A DNA stretch of 64,000 nucleotides from Candidatus Ruthenibacterium merdavium (GTDB lineage: Bacteria > Bacillota > Clostridia > Oscillospirales > Ruminococcaceae), in NCBI GenBank assembly GCA_019119935.1, contig DWWA01000049.1:1-64000 (forward strand). The letters run 5' to 3'. Below the pieces are notes generated by a model. It searched no databases, was not told where the DNA came from, and saw nothing but the letters and a program-made list of their open reading frames with translations. The translations under genes and the position numbers were made by a program. This document shows positions 38,694-47,645 of this stretch, piece by piece (the stretch's first letter is position 1; the number at the start of each line of letters is the position of its first letter).

Positions 38694-39731
38694 ATGAAAG
38701 CTGTACAAATTGTAAAACCTGGCGAGCTGCACATCATTGAGATGGAAAAGCCCGTCATCGACGAAACCAACAACGTGCTCATTCGCATGACGGCGGCAGG
38801 CATTTGCGGCAGTGACCGCGGCATTTACCACGGCACCAACGCCGCCGCCACTTATCCGCGCGTCATCGGCCATGAAATGGTCGGCGTGGTGGAAGAAGTC
38901 GGGCCGGGCGTTTCCCGCGTGAAACCGGGCGACCGCGTGATTGTCGACCAAGTGACCGCCTGCGGCACATGCTATGCATGCCGCAAAGGCCGTCCGAACG
39001 TGTGCGGCAATTTGAAGGTGCGCGGCGTTCACATTGACGGCGGCTACCGTCAGTGGATGGCAGTGCCGGAAAATGACTGCTACCTCCTGCCCGACCATAT
39101 TTCCGACGTAGACGCCGTTTTAATTGAGCCGACGACCATCGCCATTCAGTGCTGTGCACGCGCCGAAATTGAGGCGGAGGACACCGTGCTGATTATGGGC
39201 GCCGGTGCGCTGGGCAGCCGCATTTTAAGCGTTGTGAAACTGCACCATCCGGCGAAAATCATCGTGGCGGACATTGACGATGCCAAGCTGGAGGCCGCTT
39301 TGAAAAACGGCGCAGATGCCGTCATTCGCAGCGACCGCGAGGACGTGGCGCAGCGCGCCAAAGAGCTGACGGACGGCTATGGCCCCACGCTTTGCATTGA
39401 TGCGGCGTGCGTCAAAGGCAGCCTTTTGAGCCTGCTGCAAGCCGCAGGCAACGCCGGACGTGTGATGACCATGGGCTTTTCCACCAGCCCGGACGAAATT
39501 AACCAATTTGTGATTACCTCCAAAGAGCTGGATGTGCGCGGAAGCCGCCTGCAAAACCGCCGCTTCGGCGAAGCGGTTGAGCTGGTAAAAAACCACGCCA
39601 TTGACCTTTCCGGCGAGGTTTCCCACACCTTCTCTTATTTAGACGCGCAGGCTGCGTTTGATTTTGCCGACAACCACGCAAACGAAGTGCGCAAAATTGT
39701 GCTCACATTTGACACAGAAGAAAGCAAATAA
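38694..39731 (+). CDS. Zinc-dependent medium-chain alcohol/polyol dehydrogenase
   Basis: A 345-residue MDR-family dehydrogenase. The catalytic zinc site shows G-I-C-G-S-D and G-H-E, the structural zinc cysteines are in C-G-T-C-Y-A-C with a fourth in N-V-C, and the NAD loop is G-A-G-A-L-G. It resembles sorbitol, L-idonate or galactitol dehydrogenases. The frame is open far upstream, but ATG 38694 is the first start after the promoter and terminator. With the next gene it probably oxidises or reduces a sugar acid or polyol; the substrate is unknown. Confidence 0.82.
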   Translation: MKAVQIVKPGELHIIEMEKPVIDETNNVLIRMTAAGICGSDRGIYHGTNAAATYPRVIGHEMVGVVEEVGPGVSRVKPGDRVIVDQVTACGTCYACRKGRPNVCGNLKVRGVHIDGGYRQWMAVPENDCYLLPDHISDVDAVLIEPTTIAIQCCARAEIEAEDTVLIMGAGALGSRILSVVKLHHPAKIIVADIDDAKLEAALKNGADAVIRSDREDVAQRAKELTDGYGPTLCIDAACVKGSLLSLLQAAGNAGRVMTMGFSTSPDEINQFVITSKELDVRGSRLQNRRFGEAVELVKNHAIDLSGEVSHTFSYLDAQAAFDFADNHANEVRKIVLTFDTEESK

Positions 39732-39799
39732 AAGGGCTTTTACTTATAAGTCCTGAATCATAAAATATTTACACAAAAAAAGAAAGGATGACCTTACCG

Positions 39800-41413
39800 A
39801 TGCTTCACATGACACGAAACAGCTTGAATGACCGCGCCGCTTGGGAAAAAGCCAATGTCAAACTGCCTGAGTTTGATGTACAGGCAGTGGCCGATGCGAC
39901 GGCGAAAGCCCCCATCTGGGTTCACTTTGGCGCAGGAAACATTTTCCGCGGATTTGTTGCGGTGCTTCAGCAGCGCCTTTTGAACGAGGGCCTTGCCGAC
40001 CGCGGCATTATTGCGGCCGATACCTTCGACTACGATATCATCGACAAAATCTATACGCCCTTTGACAACCTGACAATGAACGTGACGCTGAACGCGGACG
40101 CCACCACCACACGTGAAATTATCGCCAGCGTCACCGAGGGTCTGCGCGCCGACAGCACCGACGAAGCCATGATGCACCGTCTGCGTGAAATTTTCACTTC
40201 TGACAGCCTGCAAATGGTCAGCTTCACCATCACGGAAAAAGGCTATGCCCTTTACCGCGCCGACGGCACACTTTTGCCTATTGTCGAGGAAGATATGGCA
40301 AACGGCCCGGCAAAAGCACGCCACGCCATGAGCATGGTGGCCGCTCTGCTGCTCGCTCGCTATGAAGCAGGTGCAGCGCCCGTTGCAGTGGTATCGATGG
40401 ACAACTGCAGCCACAACGGCGAAAAACTGTCCAGCAGTGTCCGCACGGTTGCCGAGGCATGGGTGAAAAACGGCTTTGCGCCGCAGGGCTTTGCGGACTA
40501 TCTGTCCGATCCGGCGAAAGTTTCCTTCCCCTGGAGCATGATTGACAAAATCACGCCGCGTCCGGCCAAAAGCGTAGAAGAAAGCCTTGCCGCTGACGGC
40601 ATTGCCGACATGGCGCCCATTGTCACATCCAAAAACACCTTTATCGCTCCGTTTGTCAACGCCGAGCGTCCGCAGTATCTCGTGATTGAGGATTCGTTCC
40701 CCAACGGCCGTCCGGCACTGGAAAAAGCAGGCGTTTATCTGACCGACCGCGAAACGGTGAACAACACCGAGCGCATGAAGGTCACCACCTGCCTGAACCC
40801 CTTGCACACTGCCATGAGCGTTTACGGCTGTATGCTGGGCTATACGCTGATCTGCGAAGAAATGAAGGATGCCGATCTTGTCAACCTCGTGCGCACTTTG
40901 GGCTATCAGGAAGGTTTGCCCGTTGTGGTTGACCCGAAAATCCTCAGCCCGAAAGCCTTCATTGATGAAGTTGTGGGCGAGCGTCTGCCGAACCCATTCA
41001 TGCCGGACGCACCGCAGCGCATTGCTACTGACACTTCTCAAAAAGTTGGCATCCGCTTTGGCGAAACCATCAAGAGCTACTTGGCGCAGGGCAAGGACGT
41101 ATCCGAGCTGAACGCCATTCCCTTGGCGCTGGCCGGCTGGCTGCGCTATCTGCTGGGTGTAGATGACAATCTGCAGCCGATGGAAGTGTCCGCCGACCCC
41201 ATGAAAGAGGAGCTGACGCAGGCTCTTTCCGGCATTGAAGCGGGCAAACCCGACAGCTACAACGGTCAGCTGAAACCCATTTTGTCCAATGCGTCCATCT
41301 TTGGCGTCGACCTGTGGCAGGCAGGCTTGGGCGAGAAAATTGAGCGTATCTTTGTAGAAGAACTGGCAGGAAAAGGCGCTGTGCGTGCCGCACTGCAAAA
41401 ATATCTGGCTTAA
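39800..41413 (+). CDS. Mannitol dehydrogenase family protein (possible fructuronate reductase)
   Basis: A 537-residue long-chain polyol dehydrogenase. The N-terminal V-H-F-G-A-G-N-I-F-R-G is the cofactor loop and the catalytic K-x5-N-x2-H motif is seen in K-V-T-T-C-L-N-P-L-H. The family includes fructuronate reductase UxuB, tagaturonate reductase and mannitol dehydrogenases. ATG 39800 is preferred because AAAGGA lies about 11 bases ahead; an ATG at 39788 overlaps that site. Its place between an MDR dehydrogenase and a GntR regulator suggests hexuronate or sugar-acid catabolism. Confidence 0.82.
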   Translation: MLHMTRNSLNDRAAWEKANVKLPEFDVQAVADATAKAPIWVHFGAGNIFRGFVAVLQQRLLNEGLADRGIIAADTFDYDIIDKIYTPFDNLTMNVTLNADATTTREIIASVTEGLRADSTDEAMMHRLREIFTSDSLQMVSFTITEKGYALYRADGTLLPIVEEDMANGPAKARHAMSMVAALLLARYEAGAAPVAVVSMDNCSHNGEKLSSSVRTVAEAWVKNGFAPQGFADYLSDPAKVSFPWSMIDKITPRPAKSVEESLAADGIADMAPIVTSKNTFIAPFVNAERPQYLVIEDSFPNGRPALEKAGVYLTDRETVNNTERMKVTTCLNPLHTAMSVYGCMLGYTLICEEMKDADLVNLVRTLGYQEGLPVVVDPKILSPKAFIDEVVGERLPNPFMPDAPQRIATDTSQKVGIRFGETIKSYLAQGKDVSELNAIPLALAGWLRYLLGVDDNLQPMEVSADPMKEELTQALSGIEAGKPDSYNGQLKPILSNASIFGVDLWQAGLGEKIERIFVEELAGKGAVRAALQKYLA

Positions 41414-41460
41414 ATTCTTTTCACAGAGGGTGCGCCATGCAACATTAAAGGAGTATCCAC

Positions 41461-42135
41461 ATGCATATCAGCGAACGAAACCCGAAAGAAACCGCGCGGG
41501 ACTATGCCCTGCGCACCCTGCGCGATAATATTGTGCGGCTGGAATTAGAGCCGGGCAGCATGGTGAGTGAAAATGTGTTAGCAAGTGAAATGGGCCTTTC
41601 CCGCACCCCCGTGCGGGAGGCGCTCATTGAGCTTTCCAAAGTGAAAATCGTGGAAATTCTTTCTCAGCGCGGCTGTTTGATTTCCTTAGTAGACTATGCG
41701 CTGGTGGAGGAAAGCCGCTTTTTGCGCACCACTTTGGAATGCGCTATCTTGAAACAGGTATGCGAAACGGCTTCACAAGAACAGCTTGTGCGTTTGCAGG
41801 CCAATGTTGCCATGCAGGATTTCTATTTAAAAAATCAGGAATCGGATAAACTGATGCAGCTGGACGATGAGTTTCACGCAATGCTGTTTGAAATTGCGGG
41901 AAAAATGCTGACGCACCACATCACGGAAAGTCTTTCCATTCACGACGACCGCATCCGCAACATGGCGCTGTATGCCGTGAAGGACTTAAAAGTTGTGGAA
42001 GATCACCGCGCCATTTTGCAGGCGCTCATGGAGCGCGACGCAGAAAAAGCCTCCGAGCTGATGCACCGCCACTTGTCACGCTATAAAGTGGAGGAAGAAA
42101 GCCTGCGCGAGCGCTACGCCGGATACTTTAAGTGA
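41461..42135 (+). CDS. GntR-family regulator with FCD domain
   Basis: A 224-residue regulator. The winged helix (about 12-75) has L-A-S-E-M-G-L-S-R-T-P-V-R-E-A-L and the FCD ligand domain (about 80-210) shows the metal-binding pattern D-D-E-F-H, H-R-A-I and H-x3-H. Such proteins sense small carboxylates. AAAGGAG precedes ATG 41461. It closes the dehydrogenase operon and is the likely binder of the palindrome at 38609. Confidence 0.88.
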   Translation: MHISERNPKETARDYALRTLRDNIVRLELEPGSMVSENVLASEMGLSRTPVREALIELSKVKIVEILSQRGCLISLVDYALVEESRFLRTTLECAILKQVCETASQEQLVRLQANVAMQDFYLKNQESDKLMQLDDEFHAMLFEIAGKMLTHHITESLSIHDDRIRNMALYAVKDLKVVEDHRAILQALMERDAEKASELMHRHLSRYKVEEESLRERYAGYFK

Positions 42136-42173
42136 AAAACTGGGGAACAGATTTTTCTGTTCCCCAGTTTTTG
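42136..42173 (+). terminator. Terminator of the dehydrogenase operon
   Basis: A perfect hairpin, AAAACTGGGGAACAG with CTGTTCCCCAGTTTT, starts right at the stop codon and ends in a T-run. Confidence 0.9.
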
Positions 42174-42320
42174 CTGCAAATAGCCGAACAAAACACAGAA
42201 AGTTCAAAAAAATTAATTGACGAAAAAATTAAAAAATTTTACAATAAAACTAATGCCGTGCTTTGGCCGGCAGTGGCCGTGCCGTGTGGCGGCGTGTTTG
42301 CCAGGGTAAACATGCCTTGC

Positions 42321-42356
42321 TTGACATAACTACACCGATATGGTATAGTTATGTCA
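42321..42356 (+). promoter_or_regulatory. PFL promoter inside a long palindrome
   Basis: TTGACA (42321-42326) and TATAGT (42344-42349) are 17 bases apart. The same bases form an 11-base inverted repeat, TGACATAACTA (42322-42332) and TAGTTATGTCA (42346-42356), with ACC/GGT pairing further in. An operator for an unknown regulator is inferred. Confidence 0.75.
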
Positions 42357-42418
42357 GATTCAGAAGAAATCTGAACCCCCGGCGAACAACCGTGAGAAAT
42401 AAAAGAAGGAGATTCGCT

Positions 42419-44500
42419 ATGAGAAAAGAATGGGCTTCCTTTCACGAAGGAATTTGGGAAAAGGAAATCAACGTCCGAGATTTTATCCAGCGCAACTATC
42501 ACCCCTATGAGGGCGACGAGTCGTTTTTGCAAGGCCCCACAGAAGCTACCAAAAAGCTGTGGGAACAAGTGATGGAGCTTTCCCGCCAGGAACGCGAAAA
42601 AGGCGGCGTGCTGGATATGGATACCAGCGTGATTTCTACCATCACCTCGCACGGCCCCGGTTATCTCGACAAAGAGCTGGAAAAGATTGTTGGCTTTCAA
42701 ACCGATAAGCCCTTTAAGCGCTCTCTCCAGCCCTACGGCGGCATCCGCATGGCCATGAAAGCCTGCGAGGACAACGGCTATCACGTTGACCCGCAGATTG
42801 TAGAATTTTTTACCAAGCACCGCAAAACGCACAACGAGGGCGTTTTTGACGCATACACCCCGGAGATGCGCGCCTGCCGCTCCAGCCATATTATTACGGG
42901 CTTGCCCGACGCTTATGGCCGCGGCCGCATCATCGGCGACTATCGCCGCGTGGCGCTGTACGGCGTTGACCGCTTAATTGAAGATAAAGAAGATCAGAAA
43001 AACAGCACGCGCACCATCATGTACTCCGACGTGACCCGTGAGCGTGAGGAGCTCAGCGAACAGATTAAGGCGCTGAAAGAGCTGAAAAAGCTGGGCGAAA
43101 TCTACGGCTTTGACATCTCCCGCCCGGCGGCGAATACACAGGAAGCCATCCAGTGGATGTACCTTGGTTATCTGGCCGCCATCAAGGAGCAGAACGGCGC
43201 AGCAATGAGCCTTGGCCGCACCTCCACCTTTATTGACATTTACGCCGAGCGCGACTTGGCAAACGGCACCTTCACCGAAAGCGAAATTCAGGAAATGGTG
43301 GACCATTTCATCATGAAACTGCGCCTTGTGAAGTTTGCCCGCACACCGGAGTATAACGCGCTGTTCTCCGGCGACCCCACTTGGGTAACGGAGTCCATCG
43401 GCGGCATCGGCATTGACGGCCGCCCGCTGGTTACGAAAATGTCGTTCCGTTATCTGCACACGCTCGAAAACCTGGGCACTGCGCCGGAACCCAACTTGAC
43501 CGTGCTTTGGTCTACGCGCCTTCCCATCAACTTCAAGCGCTTCTGTGCAAAAACCTCGATTCGTTCTTCGTCCATTCAGTACGAAAACGACGACTTGATG
43601 CGCGTAACACACGGCGATGATTACGCCATTGCCTGTTGCGTGTCCAGCATGCGCGTGGGCAAAGAAATGCAGTTCTTCGGCGCGCGTGCCAACTTGGCAA
43701 AGTGCCTTTTGTACGCCATCAACGGCGGCGTAGACGAAATTTCCAAAAAGCAGGTCGGCCCGAAATATCGCCCCATTACCGACGAGTACCTGACCTATGA
43801 GGAAGTAAAGCCGCGCTTTGACGACATGATGAAGTGGCTGGCCGGCGTTTATGTCAACACGCTGAACATCATCCACTACATGCACGACAAATACTGCTAT
43901 GAGCGCTTGCAGATGGCATTGCACGACAAGGAAGTCACCCGCTGGTTTGCCACCGGCATTGCGGGCCTTTCCGTTGTGGCGGATTCCCTCTCCGCAATCA
44001 AATATGCAAAGGTAAAAACCATCCGAGACGAAAACGGCATTGTAGTAGACTATGCCATCGAGGGCGATTTCCCGAAATACGGCAACGACGATGACCGTGT
44101 AGACCAAATTGCTTACGATGTAGTGCATCAGTTTATGACCTACATCAAGGGCAACCACACCTACCGCGGCGGCAAGCCGACTACCTCTATTTTGACCATC
44201 ACCTCCAACGTGGTGTATGGCAAAAACACCGGCTCTACTCCCGACGGACGCAAAGCCGGTGAGGCGTTTGCTCCGGGTGCGAACCCCATGCACCACCGTG
44301 ATGCCTGCGGCGCTGTGGCTTCCCTCAGCTCCGTGTCGAAGCTGCCGTTTAAGGATGCACAGGACGGTATTTCCAATACCTTCTCGATTGTGCCCGGCGC
44401 ACTGGGCAAAGATGACGCCGTATTCTTCGGCGACATTGAGTTTGACTTGCCGCATGACTGCGCTTGCGGTGAGCAAAACCTCAGCGTAGAAGGCGAGTAA
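42419..44500 (+). CDS. pflB: Pyruvate formate-lyase catalytic body lacking the glycyl-radical domain
   Basis: A 693-residue glycyl-radical enzyme body that would split pyruvate and CoA into acetyl-CoA and formate. The active Cys pair is Cys406-Cys407 in A-I-A-C-C-V-S. It matches PFL up to [12 protein letters not shown], where canonical PFL continues into the C-terminal radical domain. Here the sequence turns into an unrelated 27-residue tail with C-A-C and stops. The missing domain is encoded as a separate gene 87 bases downstream. ATG 42419 has AGAAGGAG ahead. The Cys pair, substrate region and tail show no decay, so the split looks functional rather than a broken gene. Confidence 0.88.
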   Translation: MRKEWASFHEGIWEKEINVRDFIQRNYHPYEGDESFLQGPTEATKKLWEQVMELSRQEREKGGVLDMDTSVISTITSHGPGYLDKELEKIVGFQTDKPFKRSLQPYGGIRMAMKACEDNGYHVDPQIVEFFTKHRKTHNEGVFDAYTPEMRACRSSHIITGLPDAYGRGRIIGDYRRVALYGVDRLIEDKEDQKNSTRTIMYSDVTREREELSEQIKALKELKKLGEIYGFDISRPAANTQEAIQWMYLGYLAAIKEQNGAAMSLGRTSTFIDIYAERDLANGTFTESEIQEMVDHFIMKLRLVKFARTPEYNALFSGDPTWVTESIGGIGIDGRPLVTKMSFRYLHTLENLGTAPEPNLTVLWSTRLPINFKRFCAKTSIRSSSIQYENDDLMRVTHGDDYAIACCVSSMRVGKEMQFFGARANLAKCLLYAINGGVDEISKKQVGPKYRPITDEYLTYEEVKPRFDDMMKWLAGVYVNTLNIIHYMHDKYCYERLQMALHDKEVTRWFATGIAGLSVVADSLSAIKYAKVKTIRDENGIVVDYAIEGDFPKYGNDDDRVDQIAYDVVHQFMTYIKGNHTYRGGKPTTSILTITSNVVYGKNTGSTPDGRKAGEAFAPGANPMHHRDACGAVASLSSVSKLPFKDAQDGISNTFSIVPGALGKDDAVFFGDIEFDLPHDCACGEQNLSVEGE

Positions 44501-44513
44501 TAAGTTATCCGGC

Positions 44514-44548
44514 CGGTTGACGGATGCGCAAATCGTGTCTGTCAACCG
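44514..44548 (+). other. Hairpin between the two PFL genes
   Basis: An 11-base inverted repeat with one mismatch (CGGTTGAC / GTCAACCG core) and a 13-base loop lies 14 bases after the stop of the body gene. No T-run follows. It could protect or process the transcript and set the ratio of the two subunits. Confidence 0.6.
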
Positions 44549-44587
44549 AATTTTGAAACATCTTCACAAGAAAAGGAGTGTCTGAAT

Positions 44588-44830
44588 ATGAATATCAGCG
44601 AAGCACAGGTTGACAATTTGGTTGGTTTGCTGGACGGTTATGCCGAAAAAGGCGGCCATCACTTGAACGTAAACGTGTTTACGAAAGAAACCCTGCTGGA
44701 TGCACAGGCGCATCCCGAAAAATATCCGCAGCTGACCGTGCGCGTGTCCGGTTACGCGGTAAACTTCAACAAGCTGACGAAAGAGCAGCAGGACGAAGTT
44801 ATTTCGCGTACCTTCCATGACGCTATGTGA
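44588..44830 (+). CDS. Separate glycyl-radical domain of pyruvate formate-lyase (GrcA-like)
   Basis: An 80-residue protein equal to the C-terminal end of [28 protein letters not shown] and the radical loop R-V-S-G-Y-A-V with Gly55 as the expected radical site. It has its own ribosome-binding site (AAAAGGAG, 9 bases ahead) and a new nine-residue N terminus. It resembles the spare-part protein GrcA/YfiD of enterobacteria, but here the main enzyme has no radical domain of its own, so this piece should be obligatory. It overlaps pflA by 14 bases. Confidence 0.88.
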   Translation: MNISEAQVDNLVGLLDGYAEKGGHHLNVNVFTKETLLDAQAHPEKYPQLTVRVSGYAVNFNKLTKEQQDEVISRTFHDAM

Positions 44831-45569
44831 TCGAGGCCGCATTCACTCTATTGAAAGTTTCGGTACGGTCGACGGGCCGGGCATCCGCTTTGTTGTATTT
44901 TTTCAAGGCTGTCCCATGCGGTGTCAGTACTGCCATAATCCGGACACTTGGAAGCTGGACGGCGGAACCGAGAAAACGGTAGAGGAAATTTTAAGCGCCT
45001 ACGACAAAAATAAAAACTTTTACAAAAACGGCGGCATTACCGCAACAGGGGGCGAACCCCTGTTGCAGCTGCCGTTTTTGACGTGTCTTTTTCAACACGC
45101 GAAGGAAAAAGGCATTCACACCTGCTTAGACACGTCCGGTATTGCTTACACGCCGCAGCGCGCCGAGGAATTTGCCGCACTTTTTAAAGCAACCGACCTC
45201 GTGCTGCTTGACATTAAACACAGTAATGAAGAAGGCCACCGTGCCCTGACTTCGCAAAGTCAAAAACCTGTTTGGGCGTTTGGCGAAGCGCTGGGGCAAG
45301 CGGGCGTACCCGTTGTGGTGCGCCATGTATTTGTGCCGGGAATTACCGACGGACACGAGCACTTGCTTTCACTGGGCCGTCAGCTGCGCCGCCTGCGCAC
45401 CTTGAAAGGGCTGGAAGTGCTGCCCTATCACACCATGGGCATCGCAAAATATCGTTCGCTGGGAATGGAGTATCCGCTCGAAGGCGTGCCGAATGCCGAC
45501 AAGGAAGCCGCCCGAAAGGCGCGTGACATCATTCTGCAAGGTTATCGCGGACAGCACAGCAACACTTAA
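44817..45569 (+). CDS. pflA: Pyruvate formate-lyase activating enzyme
   Basis: A 250-residue radical SAM enzyme that abstracts hydrogen from the glycine of the radical domain. The [4Fe-4S] motif C-P-M-R-C-Q-Y-C is near residue 33 (C-x3-C-x2-C), followed by H-N-P-D-T-W, and T-G-G-E-P-L binds SAM. ATG 44817 lies inside the end of the radical-domain gene, so activator and target are translationally coupled. Normal length. Confidence 0.93.
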   Translation: MTLCDRGRIHSIESFGTVDGPGIRFVVFFQGCPMRCQYCHNPDTWKLDGGTEKTVEEILSAYDKNKNFYKNGGITATGGEPLLQLPFLTCLFQHAKEKGIHTCLDTSGIAYTPQRAEEFAALFKATDLVLLDIKHSNEEGHRALTSQSQKPVWAFGEALGQAGVPVVVRHVFVPGITDGHEHLLSLGRQLRRLRTLKGLEVLPYHTMGIAKYRSLGMEYPLEGVPNADKEAARKARDIILQGYRGQHSNT

Positions 45570-45600
45570 TTCATTCGCTTTTACCTTTATCATGACAGCA

Positions 45601-45645
45601 AAAAGAGGAGCGCCCCGCACAAATATGCGGGGCGCTCCTCTTTTT
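45601..45645. terminator. Bidirectional terminator between pflA and nagE
   Basis: AAAAGAGGAGCGCCCCGCA pairs with TGCGGGGCGCTCCTCTTTT, with T-runs on both strands. It ends the convergent pfl and PTS operons. Confidence 0.9.
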
Positions 45646-45749
45646 CGGGTTATCTCAGCGATCCCTTTTCACCACAGCAGCTTCACCTTACAAAAGGGCC
45701 TTTTTTGCAAAGCAAACTGCCACAAGAAAATGATATTTCGCAATCCTGC

Positions 45750-47189
45750 TTACAGCAGCTTTTTAAACTCATCAGCAACGAACTGAACCTTCGGGCCAAT
45801 GATGACCTGCACGCTCGTTTTACCCGGACGGATAACGCCCGCGGCACCGGAAGCTTTCAGCTTCTTCTCATCGACGAGCAGGCGGTCCTTGACCTCCAGA
45901 CGCAGACGAGTGATGCAGTTGTCAGCACTTGTGACGTTCTCTTTGCCGCCAAGGCCTTCCAGAATTGCAGCTGCCATTGCCGCATAATCTGCGTCGCCAA
46001 GCTCAATGTTCATTTCTTCGGTGTTGTCATCCTCACGGCCGGGGGTCTTGAGGTTGAACTTCGTAATGACGAAACGGAACACGACGTAGTAAATCACAAA
46101 GAACGCAATGCCGATGGGCAGCAGCAACAGCGGATTTTCCGCAAACGGAGCGTTAAAGCTAAGTACCCAATCAACAAAACCGGCGCTGAACTGGAAGCCG
46201 GCGCGCACGGGCAGCGCAGCTACCAATGCAACCGAGATACCTGCCAGCAGTGCATGCACAACATACAGTCCCGGAGCGAGGAACATGAACGAGAACTCGA
46301 GCGGCTCTGTAACGCCTGTGAAGAAGGAGCACAGCGCAGCGGAGAGCAGAATACCTGCGGCGATTTTCTTTTTGTTGGTTTTCGCGGTGTGATACATAGC
46401 CAAAGCAGCACCGGGCAGACCAAACATCATCACGGGGAAGAAGCCCGCCTGATACATACCGGTAATGCCCTGCACGCCGCCTTCAATCTGACCCCAGAAT
46501 TTGCCGATATCATTGATATCCGCAACGCCGAACCAGAACACGCTGTTGAGCGCGTGGTGCATACCAATGGGAATGAGCAAACGGTTCAAGAAGCCGTAGA
46601 TACCTGCGCCGATGGCACCGAGGTTCACGATGCTTTCGCCAACCCATACCAGGAAGTTATAGATAATCGGCCATACAAAGTACAGAGGAATGCAGACAAT
46701 CAGCGTTACAACCACCGTCATGATGGGAACGAACCGGCGGCCTGCAAAGAAGCCCAAAAAGTCCGGCATGTTCGTTTTATAGAACCGATTGTAGCACAAA
46801 GCGGCAATAATACCGCACAGAATGCCGATAAATTGGTTGTTGATTTTCGTGAACGCAGCGGGAACCTGATCCGCTTCCACGCCCATAATCAGCGAAACCA
46901 CACCGGCACCCAGCATGGTTTGGACGGTCAGCCACGAAATGATGGCCGCCAAACCGGATGTACCTTCTTGATCTTTCGACATGCCGATGGCAACGCCGAG
47001 TGCGAACAAAATAGCCATGTTGTCAATCAAAATGCCGCCTGCCTTAATCAAAAGCAATGCCAGCAGATTGTTGGCGCCCCAGCCTGACGGGTCGATCCAG
47101 TAACCGATACCCATTAAGATACCGCCGATGGGCAAACACGCCACGGGCAGCATCAACGATTTACCCAAACGCTGTAAAAATCGCATCAT
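45750..47189 (-). CDS. nagE: PTS permease IIBC, N-acetylglucosamine/glucose type
   Basis: A 479-residue membrane permease. The IIC domain (about 1-385) has ten or so hydrophobic segments and ends in the family marks P-I-G-M-H-H-A-L-N and G-V-T-E-P-L-E-F. The IIB domain follows with the phospho-Cys425 in A-D-N-C-I-T-R-L-R. IIA is missing and is supplied by crr upstream. ATG 47189 is used because GGAGG lies 8 bases ahead; ATG 47204 would include that site. GlcNAc specificity is inferred from similarity to NagE and the presence of nagA; glucose remains possible. Confidence 0.85.
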   Translation of the reverse strand: MMRFLQRLGKSLMLPVACLPIGGILMGIGYWIDPSGWGANNLLALLLIKAGGILIDNMAILFALGVAIGMSKDQEGTSGLAAIISWLTVQTMLGAGVVSLIMGVEADQVPAAFTKINNQFIGILCGIIAALCYNRFYKTNMPDFLGFFAGRRFVPIMTVVVTLIVCIPLYFVWPIIYNFLVWVGESIVNLGAIGAGIYGFLNRLLIPIGMHHALNSVFWFGVADINDIGKFWGQIEGGVQGITGMYQAGFFPVMMFGLPGAALAMYHTAKTNKKKIAAGILLSAALCSFFTGVTEPLEFSFMFLAPGLYVVHALLAGISVALVAALPVRAGFQFSAGFVDWVLSFNAPFAENPLLLLPIGIAFFVIYYVVFRFVITKFNLKTPGREDDNTEEMNIELGDADYAAMAAAILEGLGGKENVTSADNCITRLRLEVKDRLLVDEKKLKASGAAGVIRPGKTSVQVIIGPKVQFVADEFKKLL

Positions 47190-47384
47190 AAACTTTTCCT
47201 CCATTCTTCAAACACAAATTTTGCGTTTGTTTATCACGCCTGCCGCAGTGAAAATAGCTTCACCATCTCGGCAGGCTGAAACCTTGGCGCACATTTCGCT
47301 TTTTCACGAAAGAGGTGCGCCGCCGTTTTTATGCACAGCCCCCGACAAGGCCCGTACAAGAGGCTGTCATTTCTGTGTGAAACC
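47190..47384 (-). other. Structured leader of nagE
   Basis: The 195-base gap between ptsH and nagE holds three inverted repeats in a row: 47286-47321 (GGCGCAC / GTGCGCC), 47239-47275 (CCTGCCG / CGGCAGG) and 47209-47229 (CAAAC.CAAA / TTTG.GTTTG). None has a T-run, and no RAT sequence is visible. Confidence 0.5.
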
Positions 47385-47642
47385 TTACAGGTTTTCTTTG
47401 AAAAAGGTTTCCAGTTCTTCGGCTGCTTTTTCTTCGTCTGCGCCGTCACAAATAACCGTTACGGCCGACTCTTTTTTTGCGCCGAGCGTCATCAGTCCAA
47501 TGACACGTTTTGCGTCAGCGGTTTTGCCGTTGCAAGCCACTTTGACATCGCAGCGAAAACTTTGCGCCAACTTGGCAAGATTGCCCGCCGGACGTGCATG
47601 AATGCCTAAATCATCCTGAATGACATATTGAAACTCCTTCAT
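47385..47642 (-). CDS. ptsH: Phosphocarrier protein HPr (Arg at position 46)
   Basis: An 85-residue HPr that passes phosphate from enzyme I to IIA. The phospho-His15 is in G-I-H-A-R-P-A-G. The regulatory Ser46 of classical Firmicute HPr is replaced by Arg46 in A-D-A-K-R-V-I-G. This protein should therefore not be a target of HPr kinase at that site. It starts 3 bases after the ptsI stop. Confidence 0.92.
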   Translation of the reverse strand: MKEFQYVIQDDLGIHARPAGNLAKLAQSFRCDVKVACNGKTADAKRVIGLMTLGAKKESAVTVICDGADEEKAAEELETFFKENL

Positions 47643-47645
47643 TCT

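Noticed and set aside
42419-44830. PFL split explained as a single frameshift or nonsense mutation
   Set aside because: The body ends in a new tail of 27 residues, followed by 87 bases with tandem stops, a hairpin and a proper ribosome-binding site; joining the frames needs more than one change.
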